From Desulfocarbo sp964620595 (GTDB taxonomy: Bacteria; Desulfobacterota; Desulfarculia; Desulfarculales; Desulfarculaceae), in contig CAZUHP010000040.1 of NCBI GenBank assembly GCA_964620595.1, forward strand, positions 1 to 32,438: 32,438 nucleotides of DNA, in the 5' to 3' direction. Position numbers and translations under genes: made by a program. The notes under the pieces were generated by a model. The model had not been told where the DNA came from. It saw only the letters and a list, made by a program, of their open reading frames with translations, and did not search any database. How positions within the stretch are numbered: position 1 is the first letter of the stretch; the number at the start of each line of letters is the position of its first letter. Shown here in pieces: positions 7,246 to 15,287 of the stretch.

Positions 7246-8330
7246 TGGATTTCGACTGTGGTGAACAGTGCGCCGCCGGCCCGGCCGGCCGCCTGGTCAA
7301 GCTGGAGGACGCCGAGGGCCTGGTCCTGGCCCACGACATAACCGAGGTGGTGCCCGGCCAAAAGAAGGGCCCCGCCTTTCGCAAGGGCCACGTGGTTAGC
7401 GCCCAGGACCTGGAACACCTGGCCCGCCTGGGCAAGCGCCATCTGTACGTGCTGGAGATGACGCCCGAGGTCATGCACGAGAACGAGGGTGCCGAACTCA
7501 TGGCCCGGGCCCTGGCCGGACCGGGGGTGGAGCCCGCCGGTCCCCCGGCCGAGGGCAAGATCACCTTCATCGCCAGCCGCGACGGCCTTTTCGACCTGGA
7601 CCTGGAACGCCTCCACCAGTTCAACCTGGTGCCCGAGGTCATGTGCGCCACCATCCACCGCCACACCCCGGTCAAGAAGGGACAGGCCCTGGCCGGCACC
7701 CGCCCCATACCCCTTTTGATCCGGCGCGAGAACGTGGCCCGGGCGGTGGCCATCGCCGAGAAGGACGGCGGCATCTTGACCGTGCGTCCCCTGCGCCCCT
7801 TGCAGGCGGGCGTAGTGGTCACCGGCAACGAGGTAGCCTCGGGGCTGATCGAGGACGGCTTCGCACCCATCATCACCAAGAAGATGGCCGCCCTGGGTGG
7901 CGGGGTCATGGGGGTGCGCTACGCGCCGGACGACAGGGCCGCGGTGGCCGCGGCCATCCGCGAGCTGGTGGGCCAGGGCGCCGGGATCATCATCACCACC
8001 GCCGGCATGAGCGTGGACCCGGACGACGTGACCCGCATGGCCATCGCCGACGCGGGCGGCGTGGACCTGGTATACGGCACGCCGGTGCTGCCCGGCGCCA
8101 TGTTCCTGGCGGGCGAGATACGGGGGCCCCAGGGCCGGGTGCCCATCCTGGGCGTCCCGGCCTGCGCTCTGTTCCACCCCACCACCGTGCTGGACCTGGT
8201 GCTGCCCAGGGTCATGGCCGGCGAAAAGTTCGACCGCCAGAAGATGGCTGAGCTGGGCCACGGCGGCTATTGCCAGAACTGCCCGGACGGCTGCCGCTTC
8301 CCGGTCTGCGGCTTTGGCAGGGGGTGCTAG
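7245..8330 (+). CDS. Molybdopterin-binding (MoeA/MogA-like) protein with cysteine-rich tail
   Basis: The 361-residue protein carries the MPT-binding fold of MoaB/MogA/MoeA: VVVTGNEVASGLIEDGF, then GAGIIITTAGMSVDPDDVT, then GVPACALFHPTTVLDLVLPR. It is shorter than classical MoeA (about 400 residues). The N-terminal part has SAF-like segments rather than full MoeA domains. Unusual features are Cys5 and Cys9 at the start and five cysteines in the last 19 residues (Cys343, 346, 350, 355, 361), a likely metal or Fe-S site. The ATG at 7245 overlaps the FmdE-like stop. A specialised role in inserting or sulfurating molybdenum/tungsten cofactor, together with the FmdE-like partner, is a reasonable inference but unproven. 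Confidence 0.85.
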   Translation: MDFDCGEQCAAGPAGRLVKLEDAEGLVLAHDITEVVPGQKKGPAFRKGHVVSAQDLEHLARLGKRHLYVLEMTPEVMHENEGAELMARALAGPGVEPAGPPAEGKITFIASRDGLFDLDLERLHQFNLVPEVMCATIHRHTPVKKGQALAGTRPIPLLIRRENVARAVAIAEKDGGILTVRPLRPLQAGVVVTGNEVASGLIEDGFAPIITKKMAALGGGVMGVRYAPDDRAAVAAAIRELVGQGAGIIITTAGMSVDPDDVTRMAIADAGGVDLVYGTPVLPGAMFLAGEIRGPQGRVPILGVPACALFHPTTVLDLVLPRVMAGEKFDRQKMAELGHGGYCQNCPDGCRFPVCGFGRGC

Positions 8331-8373
8331 CGCTTATAGCCCAAACCCTCACTCACCCGCTTCAGGATCGCCA

Positions 8374-8434
8374 GGGGGGCGACGGGGGGCGACGCGGGGG
8401 GCGAGGGGGGCGACAGGGGACGACGGGGGGCAAG
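8374..8434 (+). repeat. G-tract decamer array (consensus GGGGGGCGAC)
   Basis: Six near-decamers follow one another: GGGGGGCGAC twice at 8374-8393, a GC-inserted unit, GGGGGGCGAC at 8405, AGGGGACGAC and GGGGGGCAAG. The G-rich strand is the coding strand of the lipoprotein that follows. It is the same repeat type as 3051-3160 in opposite orientation and is a G-quadruplex candidate. Confidence 0.85.
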
Positions 8435-8467
8435 AAGGCGGGCGGTGGTCACCAGCCAGGGAGGCTG

Positions 8468-8485
8468 GCGGCGGCCGGCCGCCGC
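8468..8485. repeat. 18-bp perfect palindrome before the lipoprotein gene
   Basis: GCGGCGGCCGGCCGCCGC is fully self-complementary and lies six bases before the AAGGGG ribosome site of the lipoprotein. It could be an operator or a cruciform/hairpin; a shorter GCGGCCGGCCGC palindrome occurs at 11974-11985. The high GC content makes chance more likely than usual. Confidence 0.5.
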
Positions 8486-8503
8486 ACACCAAAGGGGATG
8501 TAC

Positions 8504-9112
8504 ATGCTTCGTTCGTTTTTGTCTGCTGCCTTCATGTTGGCCTTTGCCCTGGCCGGCGGCTGCGCCGCCTCCCCGGAGGCCGTCCAGTACTATGCCGGCG
8601 AGGAACTGAGGAACGAGGCCCGTTCCCTGAACTACCAGCTCACTTACAATCCCGACTCCGACCGCTTTGTCTACGACGAGGGATTGGTGGACATCGCGGT
8701 GTCGGTCTACTATGACCAGGACTACTCCTTTGGCCTGAGCGTCCTCAACCAGACCGACCGCCCCCTGGTCATCGACTGGAACCAGATCGAGTACCTGGAC
8801 GTGGCCGGCAACCCCCACTCCATGATCCACCAGGGGATCCATTACCTGGACCCGGTGAGCCGGCAGCGGCCCACCTTGGTGCCGGCGGGCGCCACGATCC
8901 GGGACCTGCTCCGCCCGGCCGACCGGAGGGTGCGGGACGGCGCCTTGCGCCTGGTCAGGACCGCCCACACTCCGGTGGCGGACGACTACTACGACCACGT
9001 CACCATCATCCTGCCCATCAAGGCCGAGGGCCAGTGGCAGCGCTATCGGCTGCTGGTGCAGATAGGCATGGTGGCCCCCACCGTGACCACCACCGATCCC
9101 TTCTGGTATTGA
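8504..9112 (+). CDS. Putative lipoprotein of unknown function
   Basis: This 202-residue precursor has a short signal peptide (MLRSFLSAAFMLAFALAGG) ending at a lipobox-like AGGC, with Cys20 as the probable lipidated residue. The mature part is rich in beta-strand-like segments (VDIAVSVYYDQDYSFGLSVL, RPLVIDWNQIEYLDVAG), suggesting an immunoglobulin-like sandwich. I do not recognise a named family. ATG 8504 fits the AAGGGG at 8492-8497; an ATG two codons earlier is too close. It is flanked on both sides by G-tract arrays and seems monocistronic. Confidence 0.75.
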   Translation: MLRSFLSAAFMLAFALAGGCAASPEAVQYYAGEELRNEARSLNYQLTYNPDSDRFVYDEGLVDIAVSVYYDQDYSFGLSVLNQTDRPLVIDWNQIEYLDVAGNPHSMIHQGIHYLDPVSRQRPTLVPAGATIRDLLRPADRRVRDGALRLVRTAHTPVADDYYDHVTIILPIKAEGQWQRYRLLVQIGMVAPTVTTTDPFWY

Positions 9113-9125
9113 GACCCGGCCCCGC

Positions 9126-9152
9126 GGGGGGCGCGGGGGGCGAGGGGGGCGC
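9126..9152 (+). repeat. G-tract nonamer array, three copies of GGGGGGCGN
   Basis: GGGGGGCGC, GGGGGGCGA and GGGGGGCGC run without interruption between the lipoprotein stop and korA. The unit is the decamer of 8374-8434 shortened by one base. Confidence 0.8.
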
Positions 9153-9365
9153 TTGCCAAGCCAGGCAAGGCTCGCTCCCCAAGGTCCCGCCGGCCGTCCC
9201 TTTCCCGCCACCGGTCGGGTTATCCCCTCTCTCCCATGGATTGACGGGGGTAATGACCGTGAAGTACCCTTGAATACAGCAGGTTTGAAACCAGGCTGAC
9301 GCGAGGAGCGCCCCAAGTCCCTGGCTTGCCTGTCCGCTTACCAGGTGCCAGACAAGGGAGTTGCC

Positions 9366-11072
9366 ATGGAAGTCAACCTCAGGATCGCTGGGGCGGCGGG
9401 GCAGGGTATGCAGACCACGGCCGATCTCATCGGCAAGGTGGTCACCCGGGCCGGGCTGTACGCTTTTTCCTACAGCGATGCCGAATCGCGTATCCGCGGG
9501 GGGCTCAACTTTTCCCACCTGCGCCTGGCCGGCCAGCCCCTGGCCGGGGTCAGCGGCCGGATCGACATCCTGGTGGCCCAGACTGAAGAGGCCCTGGCGC
9601 GCTTCGGCAGTGGGCTGGCCAAGGACGCCCTGGTCTTGACCCAGGGCCGATGGGAGCACCCCCGGGCAGCGCCCTTTTCCCTGGAGGAGCTGTCCCGGGC
9701 GGCCGGCTCGGTCAAGGCGGCCGGCACCGTGGCGGTCGGCGCCCTGGCCGCGCTGCTGGCCCTGCCCCGGTCCCTGGCCGAAGATGCGGTCAAGGAGCGC
9801 TTTGCCGGCCGGGACGAGCTGGTCCAAGTAAACCTGGCCGCCATACGGGCGGGAGCCCGGGCGGCCGCTGATTTGGCCGGGGCCGGCCGCTTCCGCCTGC
9901 CGGCGGGTGAAACCGGCCGGGGCAGGCTCTACCTCGGTGGCGGCGAGTCCCTGGCCCTGGGCGCGGTGGCCGGCGGGGTGGGGTTCATGGCCGCCTATCC
10001 CATGAGCCCCTCCACCAGCATCATCACCAACCTGGCGGCCTGGGGGGCCGAGACGGGCGTGGTCACCGAGCAGGCCGAGGACGAGATCGCGGCGATCAAC
10101 ATGGTGGCCGGCGCGGCCTACGCCGGGGCCCGGGCCATGACCGCCACCTCGGGCGGCGGCTTTTGCCTGATGAGTGAGGGGGTGTCGCTGTTGGGCATGA
10201 TCGAGGCCCCGGCCGTGATCGTGGTCGCCCAGCGCCCCGGCCCGGCCACCGGCCTGCCCACCCGCCAGGCCCAGGGCGACCTGAACCTGGTCCGCCACGC
10301 GGGGCACGGGTTCTTCCCGCGCATAATCCTGGCACCCCGGGACATCGGCGACTGCTTCGAACTCACCGCCCGGGCCTTCGACCTGGCCGAGCGCTACCAG
10401 TGCCCGGTCTTCATCCTCACCGATCAGCACTTGCAGGACAGCCGCACCACCCTGGAGCCGTTCGAAACGGCCGCGCTGCCCCGCCAGCGCCACTTCCTGG
10501 ACGCTGGGCAGTTGAACGAGCTGGCGGAGTACCGCCGCTACCAGTGGGCCGAGGACGGGCTTTCGCCCCTGGCCGCGCCGGGCGTGAGCCGGCACCTGGT
10601 GGTGGCCGACTCGGACGAGCACGACCAGGAGGGACACATCACCGAGGCGGCCGAGGTGGCCGGGCAGATGGCCCGCAAGCGCTTGGCCAAGGAGCGGACC
10701 ATACAGGCCGCGGCTTGGCCTCCCCAGGTGGAGGGCGACCCGGCCGGCCGGCCGCTGATAATCACCTGGGGCTCCAGCTACCAGACCGTGGCCGAGGCCC
10801 GGCAACGCCTGGCCCAGGGAGGTATTGACACGGCCCTGTTGAACCTGCGCTGGCTGTGGCCCTTGCCCCCGGAGCCGCTCACCGGGCTGGTCAAGCAGGC
10901 TCGGCTGGTGATTGTGGTAGAGAATTCGGTTGGTTGCGAGCTTGCCTCGGTCCTGCGCGAAATCACCCTGCACCCCATGGACCAGCGCATCAACCGGCTG
11001 GACGGCCGGCCCCTGGTGGTGGACGAGTTGGCCGACGAGCTGGCCGGCCGCCTGGAGGAGGCCAAGCCATGA
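9366..11072 (+). CDS. korA: 2-oxoacid:ferredoxin oxidoreductase, fused gamma-alpha subunit (KorA type)
   Basis: With KorB this enzyme interconverts a 2-oxoacid (2-oxoglutarate in characterised members) plus CoA and the acyl-CoA, CO2 and reduced ferredoxin; in anaerobes it can run reductively. The 568-residue chain has an N-terminal gamma domain (MEVNLRIAGAAGQGMQTTAD; YSDAESRIRGGLNFSHLRLA) to about residue 185. The alpha domain follows: GGVGFMAAYPMSPSTSI (a variant PITPSS motif), EQAEDEIAAINMVAGAAYAG and MTATSGGGFCLMSEGV. The ATG at 9366 has AAGGGAG upstream. A weak TTGACG/TACCCT pair at 9241-9270 could be the promoter. Its stop overlaps korB (ATGA). The exact 2-oxoacid is not certain from sequence. 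Confidence 0.92.
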   Translation: MEVNLRIAGAAGQGMQTTADLIGKVVTRAGLYAFSYSDAESRIRGGLNFSHLRLAGQPLAGVSGRIDILVAQTEEALARFGSGLAKDALVLTQGRWEHPRAAPFSLEELSRAAGSVKAAGTVAVGALAALLALPRSLAEDAVKERFAGRDELVQVNLAAIRAGARAAADLAGAGRFRLPAGETGRGRLYLGGGESLALGAVAGGVGFMAAYPMSPSTSIITNLAAWGAETGVVTEQAEDEIAAINMVAGAAYAGARAMTATSGGGFCLMSEGVSLLGMIEAPAVIVVAQRPGPATGLPTRQAQGDLNLVRHAGHGFFPRIILAPRDIGDCFELTARAFDLAERYQCPVFILTDQHLQDSRTTLEPFETAALPRQRHFLDAGQLNELAEYRRYQWAEDGLSPLAAPGVSRHLVVADSDEHDQEGHITEAAEVAGQMARKRLAKERTIQAAAWPPQVEGDPAGRPLIITWGSSYQTVAEARQRLAQGGIDTALLNLRWLWPLPPEPLTGLVKQARLVIVVENSVGCELASVLREITLHPMDQRINRLDGRPLVVDELADELAGRLEEAKP

Positions 11073-11926
11073 GCCTGAGCCTGGAAGTCTACGACAATCA
11101 GAGCCAGCCGGCCTGGTGCCCTGGCTGCGGCAACTTCGCCATCCTCAAGGCGGTGAAAACGGCCCTGGCCGAGCTGGATTTGGCCCCCCACCAGGTGCTC
11201 CTGTGCTCTGGCATCGGCCAGGCCCCCAAGCTGCCCCACTATCTCAAGTGCAACCTCCTGAACGGGCTGCACGGCCGGGAGGTGGCATCGGCCACCGGGG
11301 CCAAGCTGGCCGCCCCGGATTTGACCGTCCTGGTCCACTCCGGGGACGGCGGGGCCTACGGCGAGGGCGGCAATCACTTCCTGTCCGCCATCCGGCGCAA
11401 CATCGACCTCACCCACGTTATCCACGACAACCGGGTCTATGGCCTGACCAAGGGCCAGGCCTCGCCCACCACGGAGTTGGGGACCAAGGCCAAGTTGCAG
11501 CCCCGCGGCCTGGCCGTGGCCCCGCTGAACCCCCTGGCCCTGGCCATCAGCCAGAAGTGCTCGCTGGTGGCCCAGGCATTCTCCGGCCGCGGCGACCAGT
11601 TGGTGGAATTGCTCAAGGCGGCCATCCGGCACCGGGGATTCGCCATGGTCAATGTGCTGCAACCCTGCGTCAGTTGGGACAAGGTCCACACCTACGAGTA
11701 TTACCAAGAGCGCTGCTTCGACCTGCCGGCCGACTACGACCCCACCGACCAGGGGGCGGCCCTGGAGCTGGTCTTGTCGGCTGGAGAGCGCTATCCCCTG
11801 GGAATCATTTACCAGAACCAACGTCCTCCCTACGACGACATCCTGCTGGCCGGGCTGGAGCAGCCCTTGCGCGACCGGCCGGTGGAGCCCCGGCGGGTAC
11901 TGGGGCTGCTTGATCGCTTCCGGTAG
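11069..11926 (+). CDS. korB: 2-oxoacid:ferredoxin oxidoreductase, beta subunit (KorB type)
   Basis: This is the thiamine-diphosphate subunit of the two-subunit enzyme with the gamma-alpha protein upstream. WCPGCGNFAIL near residue 17 supplies two ligands of the [4Fe-4S] cluster, and CSGIGQAPKLPHYLKC holds further Cys. The ThDP motif begins at HSGDGGAYGEGGNHFLSAIR and closes at DNRVYGLTKGQASPTT. The 285-residue length is normal for KorB. Start and upstream stop overlap as ATGA. The gene ends 58 bp before a convergent gene on the minus strand. Confidence 0.93.
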   Translation: MSLSLEVYDNQSQPAWCPGCGNFAILKAVKTALAELDLAPHQVLLCSGIGQAPKLPHYLKCNLLNGLHGREVASATGAKLAAPDLTVLVHSGDGGAYGEGGNHFLSAIRRNIDLTHVIHDNRVYGLTKGQASPTTELGTKAKLQPRGLAVAPLNPLALAISQKCSLVAQAFSGRGDQLVELLKAAIRHRGFAMVNVLQPCVSWDKVHTYEYYQERCFDLPADYDPTDQGAALELVLSAGERYPLGIIYQNQRPPYDDILLAGLEQPLRDRPVEPRRVLGLLDRFR

Positions 11927-11984
11927 TTGCGGGCGGGGGAGGGTTTGCCGGCGGGAGTCCGGGAGGGGAGAAGGCGGCCGGCCG

Positions 11985-13310
11985 CTAGGCCCGGCGGGTG
12001 GCGCCGGGAAGCATGCGGTCCGGCTTTGCCAGGTCCATCTTGTAGATCACGCCCGGGGTGCGGTCCGCCGCCAGGCCGGTCTTCAGGCCGGTGCCCAGGT
12101 AGAATTCGCCGTTCACCGTGGCGGTCTTCACCGACCACTCGCCAATGCCCGGCAGCCAGAGCACCTCGTTGAGCACTATGTCGCTCCCCTTGCGCTGGGC
12201 TTCGTACAGGGCGGTGCCGTCCTTGCCGATGGCCGGGAAGATCATGGTGCCGGTCTGGGGGTGGATGGCGGGCTCGCACAGCCTCTCTATCTTGTCCACC
12301 GGCCCGGCCGGCTTTAGGTATTTGCATTCCTTCCACTGGTCCAGGTTGTCGAAGGAGGCCCAGTACACCCGGCCTTCCTCGCTGCTCAGGTACAGCACCC
12401 GCTGCCGGTGGTCGGCCCGGACAAAGCCCCAGTCGCCCAGCTCCATGATCTTGCGGGTGGAGCCGTCCGGTTCCACCGCGTGCAGCACGGTGTGGCCATA
12501 GGTGCAGGAGGATATCAAGGTGGTGCCCTTATTGGGGCCGGAGTTGATCACCCCCACCCCGGTGGGGAAGCGCATGTCCGGGGGCGCGGCGAACAGTTGC
12601 CACTCGCCGTTCTGCTTGCTGATCACCATGCCCGGGTGGTCGGCGTTGCCAAAGCCCATGAACTCGCGGCCGGTCACCGGGCACTGGTAGCTGAAGCCCC
12701 ACTTGAGGTTCTTGTACTGGTGGGGGATCAGGTGGGTGTAGTCGTGCTTCTCCCAGGGCCCGTCCGGGCTGGGCGCGGTGTAGTCCACCGCCCCGCCCCA
12801 GGACTCGGGCGTGAGGTGCAGGCCGTTGCCGAAACTGTAGCCCGCGGCGCCGGACTCCGAGGCCTGGGGCAGCACGCTGCGCCGGCGCACGCCCTGGGAG
12901 TCGTTGTAGGTCCAGACCGGGGTTTCGTGGATGCCGTTGCGGGTGATGCCGCTGATCACCAGCTCACCGTTGTGCTCGAAAAAGGCCATGGGCGCCCGGT
13001 CCACCCGGCCCACCTCCTGGGCGGTGAACTCGTGGGGCGCGCCGGTGTCCGGCACCGGCGGGGTGGGGCCCACCGGAGGCCTTATGCCCGGCGGCGTCAG
13101 GCCGGGATGGGGCAGGGAGGCCCGGGGCGGGCCCAGGCGCAGCAGGGGGGAGTTGGGGCTGAGCTTGCGGGGGGTGTAGTGCTTGGTCAGGGCCGCGGTC
13201 AGGGAAGAGGCAAAGTCATCCCTGCCTCCCGTGCGGTGGCGGCCGATGGTGGCGCCCGAGGGGGTGCGGTAGGGGATCACCCGGTGGCTATAGTAGAGCG
13301 ACTTCAGCAA
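11985..13310 (-). CDS. Orphan protein with Pro-rich linker and propeller-like C-terminal domain
   Basis: The 441-residue product is not recognised. Residues 1-55 are basic, followed by a Pro-rich linker (about 56-92). A long domain then shows recurrent beta-strand/turn segments with WG, DG and NG turns (FFEHNGELVISGI, VISKQNGEWQLFAAPP, LGDWGFVRADHRQRVLYLSS), suggestive of a beta-propeller. There is no signal peptide or membrane helix. The start is poorly defined: TTG 13310 with AAGGAGG about 12 nt upstream is the best choice; a GTG ten codons in is an alternative. It is a single gene, convergent with korB; upstream lies an AT-rich stretch (about 13375-13425) unlike its surroundings. Function unknown. 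Confidence 0.68.
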   Translation of the reverse strand: MLKSLYYSHRVIPYRTPSGATIGRHRTGGRDDFASSLTAALTKHYTPRKLSPNSPLLRLGPPRASLPHPGLTPPGIRPPVGPTPPVPDTGAPHEFTAQEVGRVDRAPMAFFEHNGELVISGITRNGIHETPVWTYNDSQGVRRRSVLPQASESGAAGYSFGNGLHLTPESWGGAVDYTAPSPDGPWEKHDYTHLIPHQYKNLKWGFSYQCPVTGREFMGFGNADHPGMVISKQNGEWQLFAAPPDMRFPTGVGVINSGPNKGTTLISSCTYGHTVLHAVEPDGSTRKIMELGDWGFVRADHRQRVLYLSSEEGRVYWASFDNLDQWKECKYLKPAGPVDKIERLCEPAIHPQTGTMIFPAIGKDGTALYEAQRKGSDIVLNEVLWLPGIGEWSVKTATVNGEFYLGTGLKTGLAADRTPGVIYKMDLAKPDRMLPGATRRA

Positions 13311-13475
13311 AACCCAGCCTGGCCTCCTTGCAGGCAGAGACGTCCAGTCCCACAGAAAGCAATATGCTTGCCAGGCGGCTTGTCGTATTAACTATTTGAT
13401 ATGATTGGATTTGGTTTTCAGGGTTTCGCCCGGCCGGGGGCAAGGTCTGCATCTGGAGGGCATATTTTGCCCTGT

Positions 13476-13688
13476 CTACCCCTGGGGCGGCTTCTTGGGC
13501 GTTGGCCGGGGCTTGGGGCTGAACATGAGGCAGGGCATGCCGGACTCCCGGAGCACCACCCGCCAGGGGATCATGCGTGACTTGAACCCCATGGCCCGGC
13601 AGGCATAGCCCCGCTGCTTCTCCCAGGTGATCACCAGGTGGCGGCACTTGAAGCAATCGGGCCGGTTGCTTTGGGGTCGGTAAGCCAT
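13476..13688 (-). CDS. Small four-cysteine protein (CxxC...C...C)
   Basis: This 70-residue protein begins at the ATG at 13688. Cys12 and Cys15 (DCFKCRHLVITWE), Cys30 (YACRAMGFKSR) and Cys53 (SGMPCLMF) are arranged like a short metal-binding fold. The pattern CxxCxxxxxTWxxxxxxxCxxxGFKS...SGxxCxxF is familiar from uncharacterised small proteins of Desulfobacterota. The tail (PKPRPTPKKPPQG) is basic and Pro-rich. It is a single gene between the orphan propeller-like gene and a divergent small gene. Nucleic-acid or zinc binding is a guess. Confidence 0.78.
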   Translation of the reverse strand: MAYRPQSNRPDCFKCRHLVITWEKQRGYACRAMGFKSRMIPWRVVLRESGMPCLMFSPKPRPTPKKPPQG

Positions 13689-13757
13689 GGCTACCTTATA
13701 CCAGAGCCGGCATGGCGGGGAAAGGAGGGAGGAGCTTGTTCTGGCAGGGGCGGGCTG

Positions 13758-13766
13758 TGCTATGCT
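13758..13766 (+). promoter_or_regulatory. Candidate extended -10 promoter for the DUF4177-like gene
   Basis: TGCTATGCT matches TGn-TATAAT at five of six core bases or nearly so, with only a weak TTGTTC at 13736-13741 (19-nt spacer). Transcription would start near 13773, about 48 nt before the GTG start. Confidence 0.4.
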
Positions 13767-13820
13767 AGGGAGGGGTTTGTCCCGGCCCTGTGACCCGAGC
13801 CTGAACCCAAGGAGGTGCTG

Positions 13821-14021
13821 GTGCCGAAGTGGGAGTACATGACCGCCTGGGTGGACCGGAACTGGGAGGTCAAGACCGTGGTGGGGTGCGAGCTGGAGCT
13901 GGAGGAACTTCCCAAGTTCGTGGAATTCTTGAACATGGTGGGTGAGAACGGCTGGGAGATGGTGGCGGTGGTGCCGGTGGAGGTGGGCCACCGGGTGTTC
14001 TTCAAGCGCCCCGCCGAGTAG
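13821..14021 (+). CDS. Small DUF4177-like protein
   Basis: The 66-residue protein has the pattern of DUF4177-type small proteins: KWEYMTAWVD at the start, a central helix (LPKFVEFLNMVGENGWEMVAV) with the GWE core, and an FFKRP ending. AAGGAGG at 13809-13815 favours the GTG at 13821 over the overlapping GTG at 13815. It has no signal peptide and no known biochemical role. A 7-bp stem (GCCTGGC/GCCAGGC, 14029-14047) follows the stop and may end the transcript, though without a T-tract. Confidence 0.78.
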   Translation: MPKWEYMTAWVDRNWEVKTVVGCELELEELPKFVEFLNMVGENGWEMVAVVPVEVGHRVFFKRPAE

Positions 14022-14190
14022 CCGCCCGGCCTGGCTTCCCGCCAGGCATCCCAGCATAAAGCCAGTCATTGCAGCGAGTTGGGCGTGCTTGCCGCCCACC
14101 CCCGGGGGGGGCTGCCCGCGTGGCCGGCCCCTGAAAAGGGGGGCAGATACCTCGGCTGCCCGCCGGGGTTGGTGCCAAGAAAAACCCCAC

Positions 14191-14230
14191 GCGCCGCCGC
14201 CTCCGCAAATATTACGAAAGGCGACGGCGC
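14191..14230 (-). terminator. Probable terminator of the porGDAB transcript
   Basis: Arms 14191-14202 and 14219-14230 pair at 11 of 12 positions around a 16-nt AT-rich loop. On the minus strand the hairpin is followed after GTGGGG by TTTTTCTT (complement of 14177-14184). It lies about 80 nt past the porB stop. A smaller 6-bp stem at 14258-14274 precedes it. Confidence 0.5.
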
Positions 14231-14312
14231 GCAGGGCTGGGGGGCGTTTTCATGGGCAGGCCGTTTGGCGGCCTCCCTAGGCACTGCGCAGGGTGGGGTC
14301 TCCCCCCCTTCT

Positions 14313-15287
14313 TTACTCAGCCTTCTCCTCGGCCTCGGGATTGGTGGCCTTCACCAGGGCCAGCAACCTTTCCCAATCCTCGTCGACCCGCTTTTGGATG
14401 TAGGCTATGTCATCAGGCCCCAGGTGCCTGAAGCGCCTTTGGACCTTGAAGTATTCTTCTACAGGTATAGGCTTCTTGATGTTTTTTGTCAATACGAAAC
14501 GCCCGTCGATTACTTCGTAGAGGGGGAACATCTTGCATTCCACCACCTGGCGGGCGGTTTGCAGGGAAAGCTCGGGCGCGCAGCGCCAGCCGGTGGGGCA
14601 GGGCGCGTAGATGTGCACGTAGGCCGGGCCGGGCACGGTGACCGCCTTTTTGACCTTGTTCATCAGGTCCAGGTGCCAGGCCGGGCTGGCGGTGGCCACG
14701 TAGGGGATGTTGTGGGCCGCGGCGATCATGGGCATGTTCTTCTTCCAGGTCACCTGGCCCTTGCTCAGCTTGCCCGGCGGGCTGGTGGTGGTCATGGCGC
14801 CGTAGGGCGTGGAGCTGGAGCGCTGGATGCCCGTGTTCATGTAGGCCTCGTTGTCCAGGCAGATGTAGGTGAAGTCGTGGCCGCGCTCCAGGGCGCCGGA
14901 AAGGGCCTGCAAGCCGATGTCGGCGGTGCCGCCGTCGCCGGCAAAGGCCACCACCTTGGCGCCGTCGTCCTTCATGCGCCCCTTGCGGATCAGGGCCTTG
15001 CGGCCGGCCGCCACGCCGGAGGCCACCGAGGCCGCGTTCTCGAAGGCCACGTGGATCCAGGGGCATTCCCAGGCGGTCTGGGGATAGGGGCTGGAGATGA
15101 TCTCCATGCAGCCGGTGGCGCTAACCGCGATCAGGGCCTCGCCCACCGCCTTGGCCGCCAGGCGCATGGCCAGCACCTCGCCGCAGCCCTGGCAGGCGCG
15201 GTGGCCCCGGGAGACGGGCTCGATGGCCGGCATCTTCTTGGGGGTTATCTTTTCGAAGTTCTCGAGGGCTTTGGTAGCTATGTTCAT
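14313..15287 (-). CDS. porB: 2-oxoacid (pyruvate-type):ferredoxin oxidoreductase, beta subunit
   Basis: This is the 324-residue ThDP subunit of a four-subunit enzyme that cleaves pyruvate or a related 2-oxoacid to acyl-CoA, CO2 and reduced ferredoxin. HRACQGCGEVLAMRLA (about residues 28-43) and SATGCMEII hold cluster-ligand cysteines. FAGDGGTADIGLQALSGALE through YICLDNEAYMNTGIQRS is the ThDP site. APCPTGW is the conserved late Cys segment. The ATG at 15287 overlaps the porA stop (ATGA), preceded by GGGTGAAGGA. It is the last gene of porG-porD-porA-porB. Pyruvate is the likeliest substrate, though branched-chain (VOR) enzymes are close relatives. Confidence 0.93.
   Translation of the reverse strand: MNIATKALENFEKITPKKMPAIEPVSRGHRACQGCGEVLAMRLAAKAVGEALIAVSATGCMEIISSPYPQTAWECPWIHVAFENAASVASGVAAGRKALIRKGRMKDDGAKVVAFAGDGGTADIGLQALSGALERGHDFTYICLDNEAYMNTGIQRSSSTPYGAMTTTSPPGKLSKGQVTWKKNMPMIAAAHNIPYVATASPAWHLDLMNKVKKAVTVPGPAYVHIYAPCPTGWRCAPELSLQTARQVVECKMFPLYEVIDGRFVLTKNIKKPIPVEEYFKVQRRFRHLGPDDIAYIQKRVDEDWERLLALVKATNPEAEEKAE

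Noticed and set aside
9018..10973. Very long open frame antisense to korA
   Set aside because: It is a composition shadow: GC-rich third positions of korA suppress stops on the other strand, and the translation is Gly/Gln/His-rich low complexity. The same holds for frames antisense to the histidine kinase (26040-28424), the YifB gene (20825-22345) and the molybdopterin-binding gene.
14066..14284. Minus-strand open frame between the DUF4177-like gene and porB
   Set aside because: It covers the terminator hairpin, has a low-complexity translation and no ribosome site.
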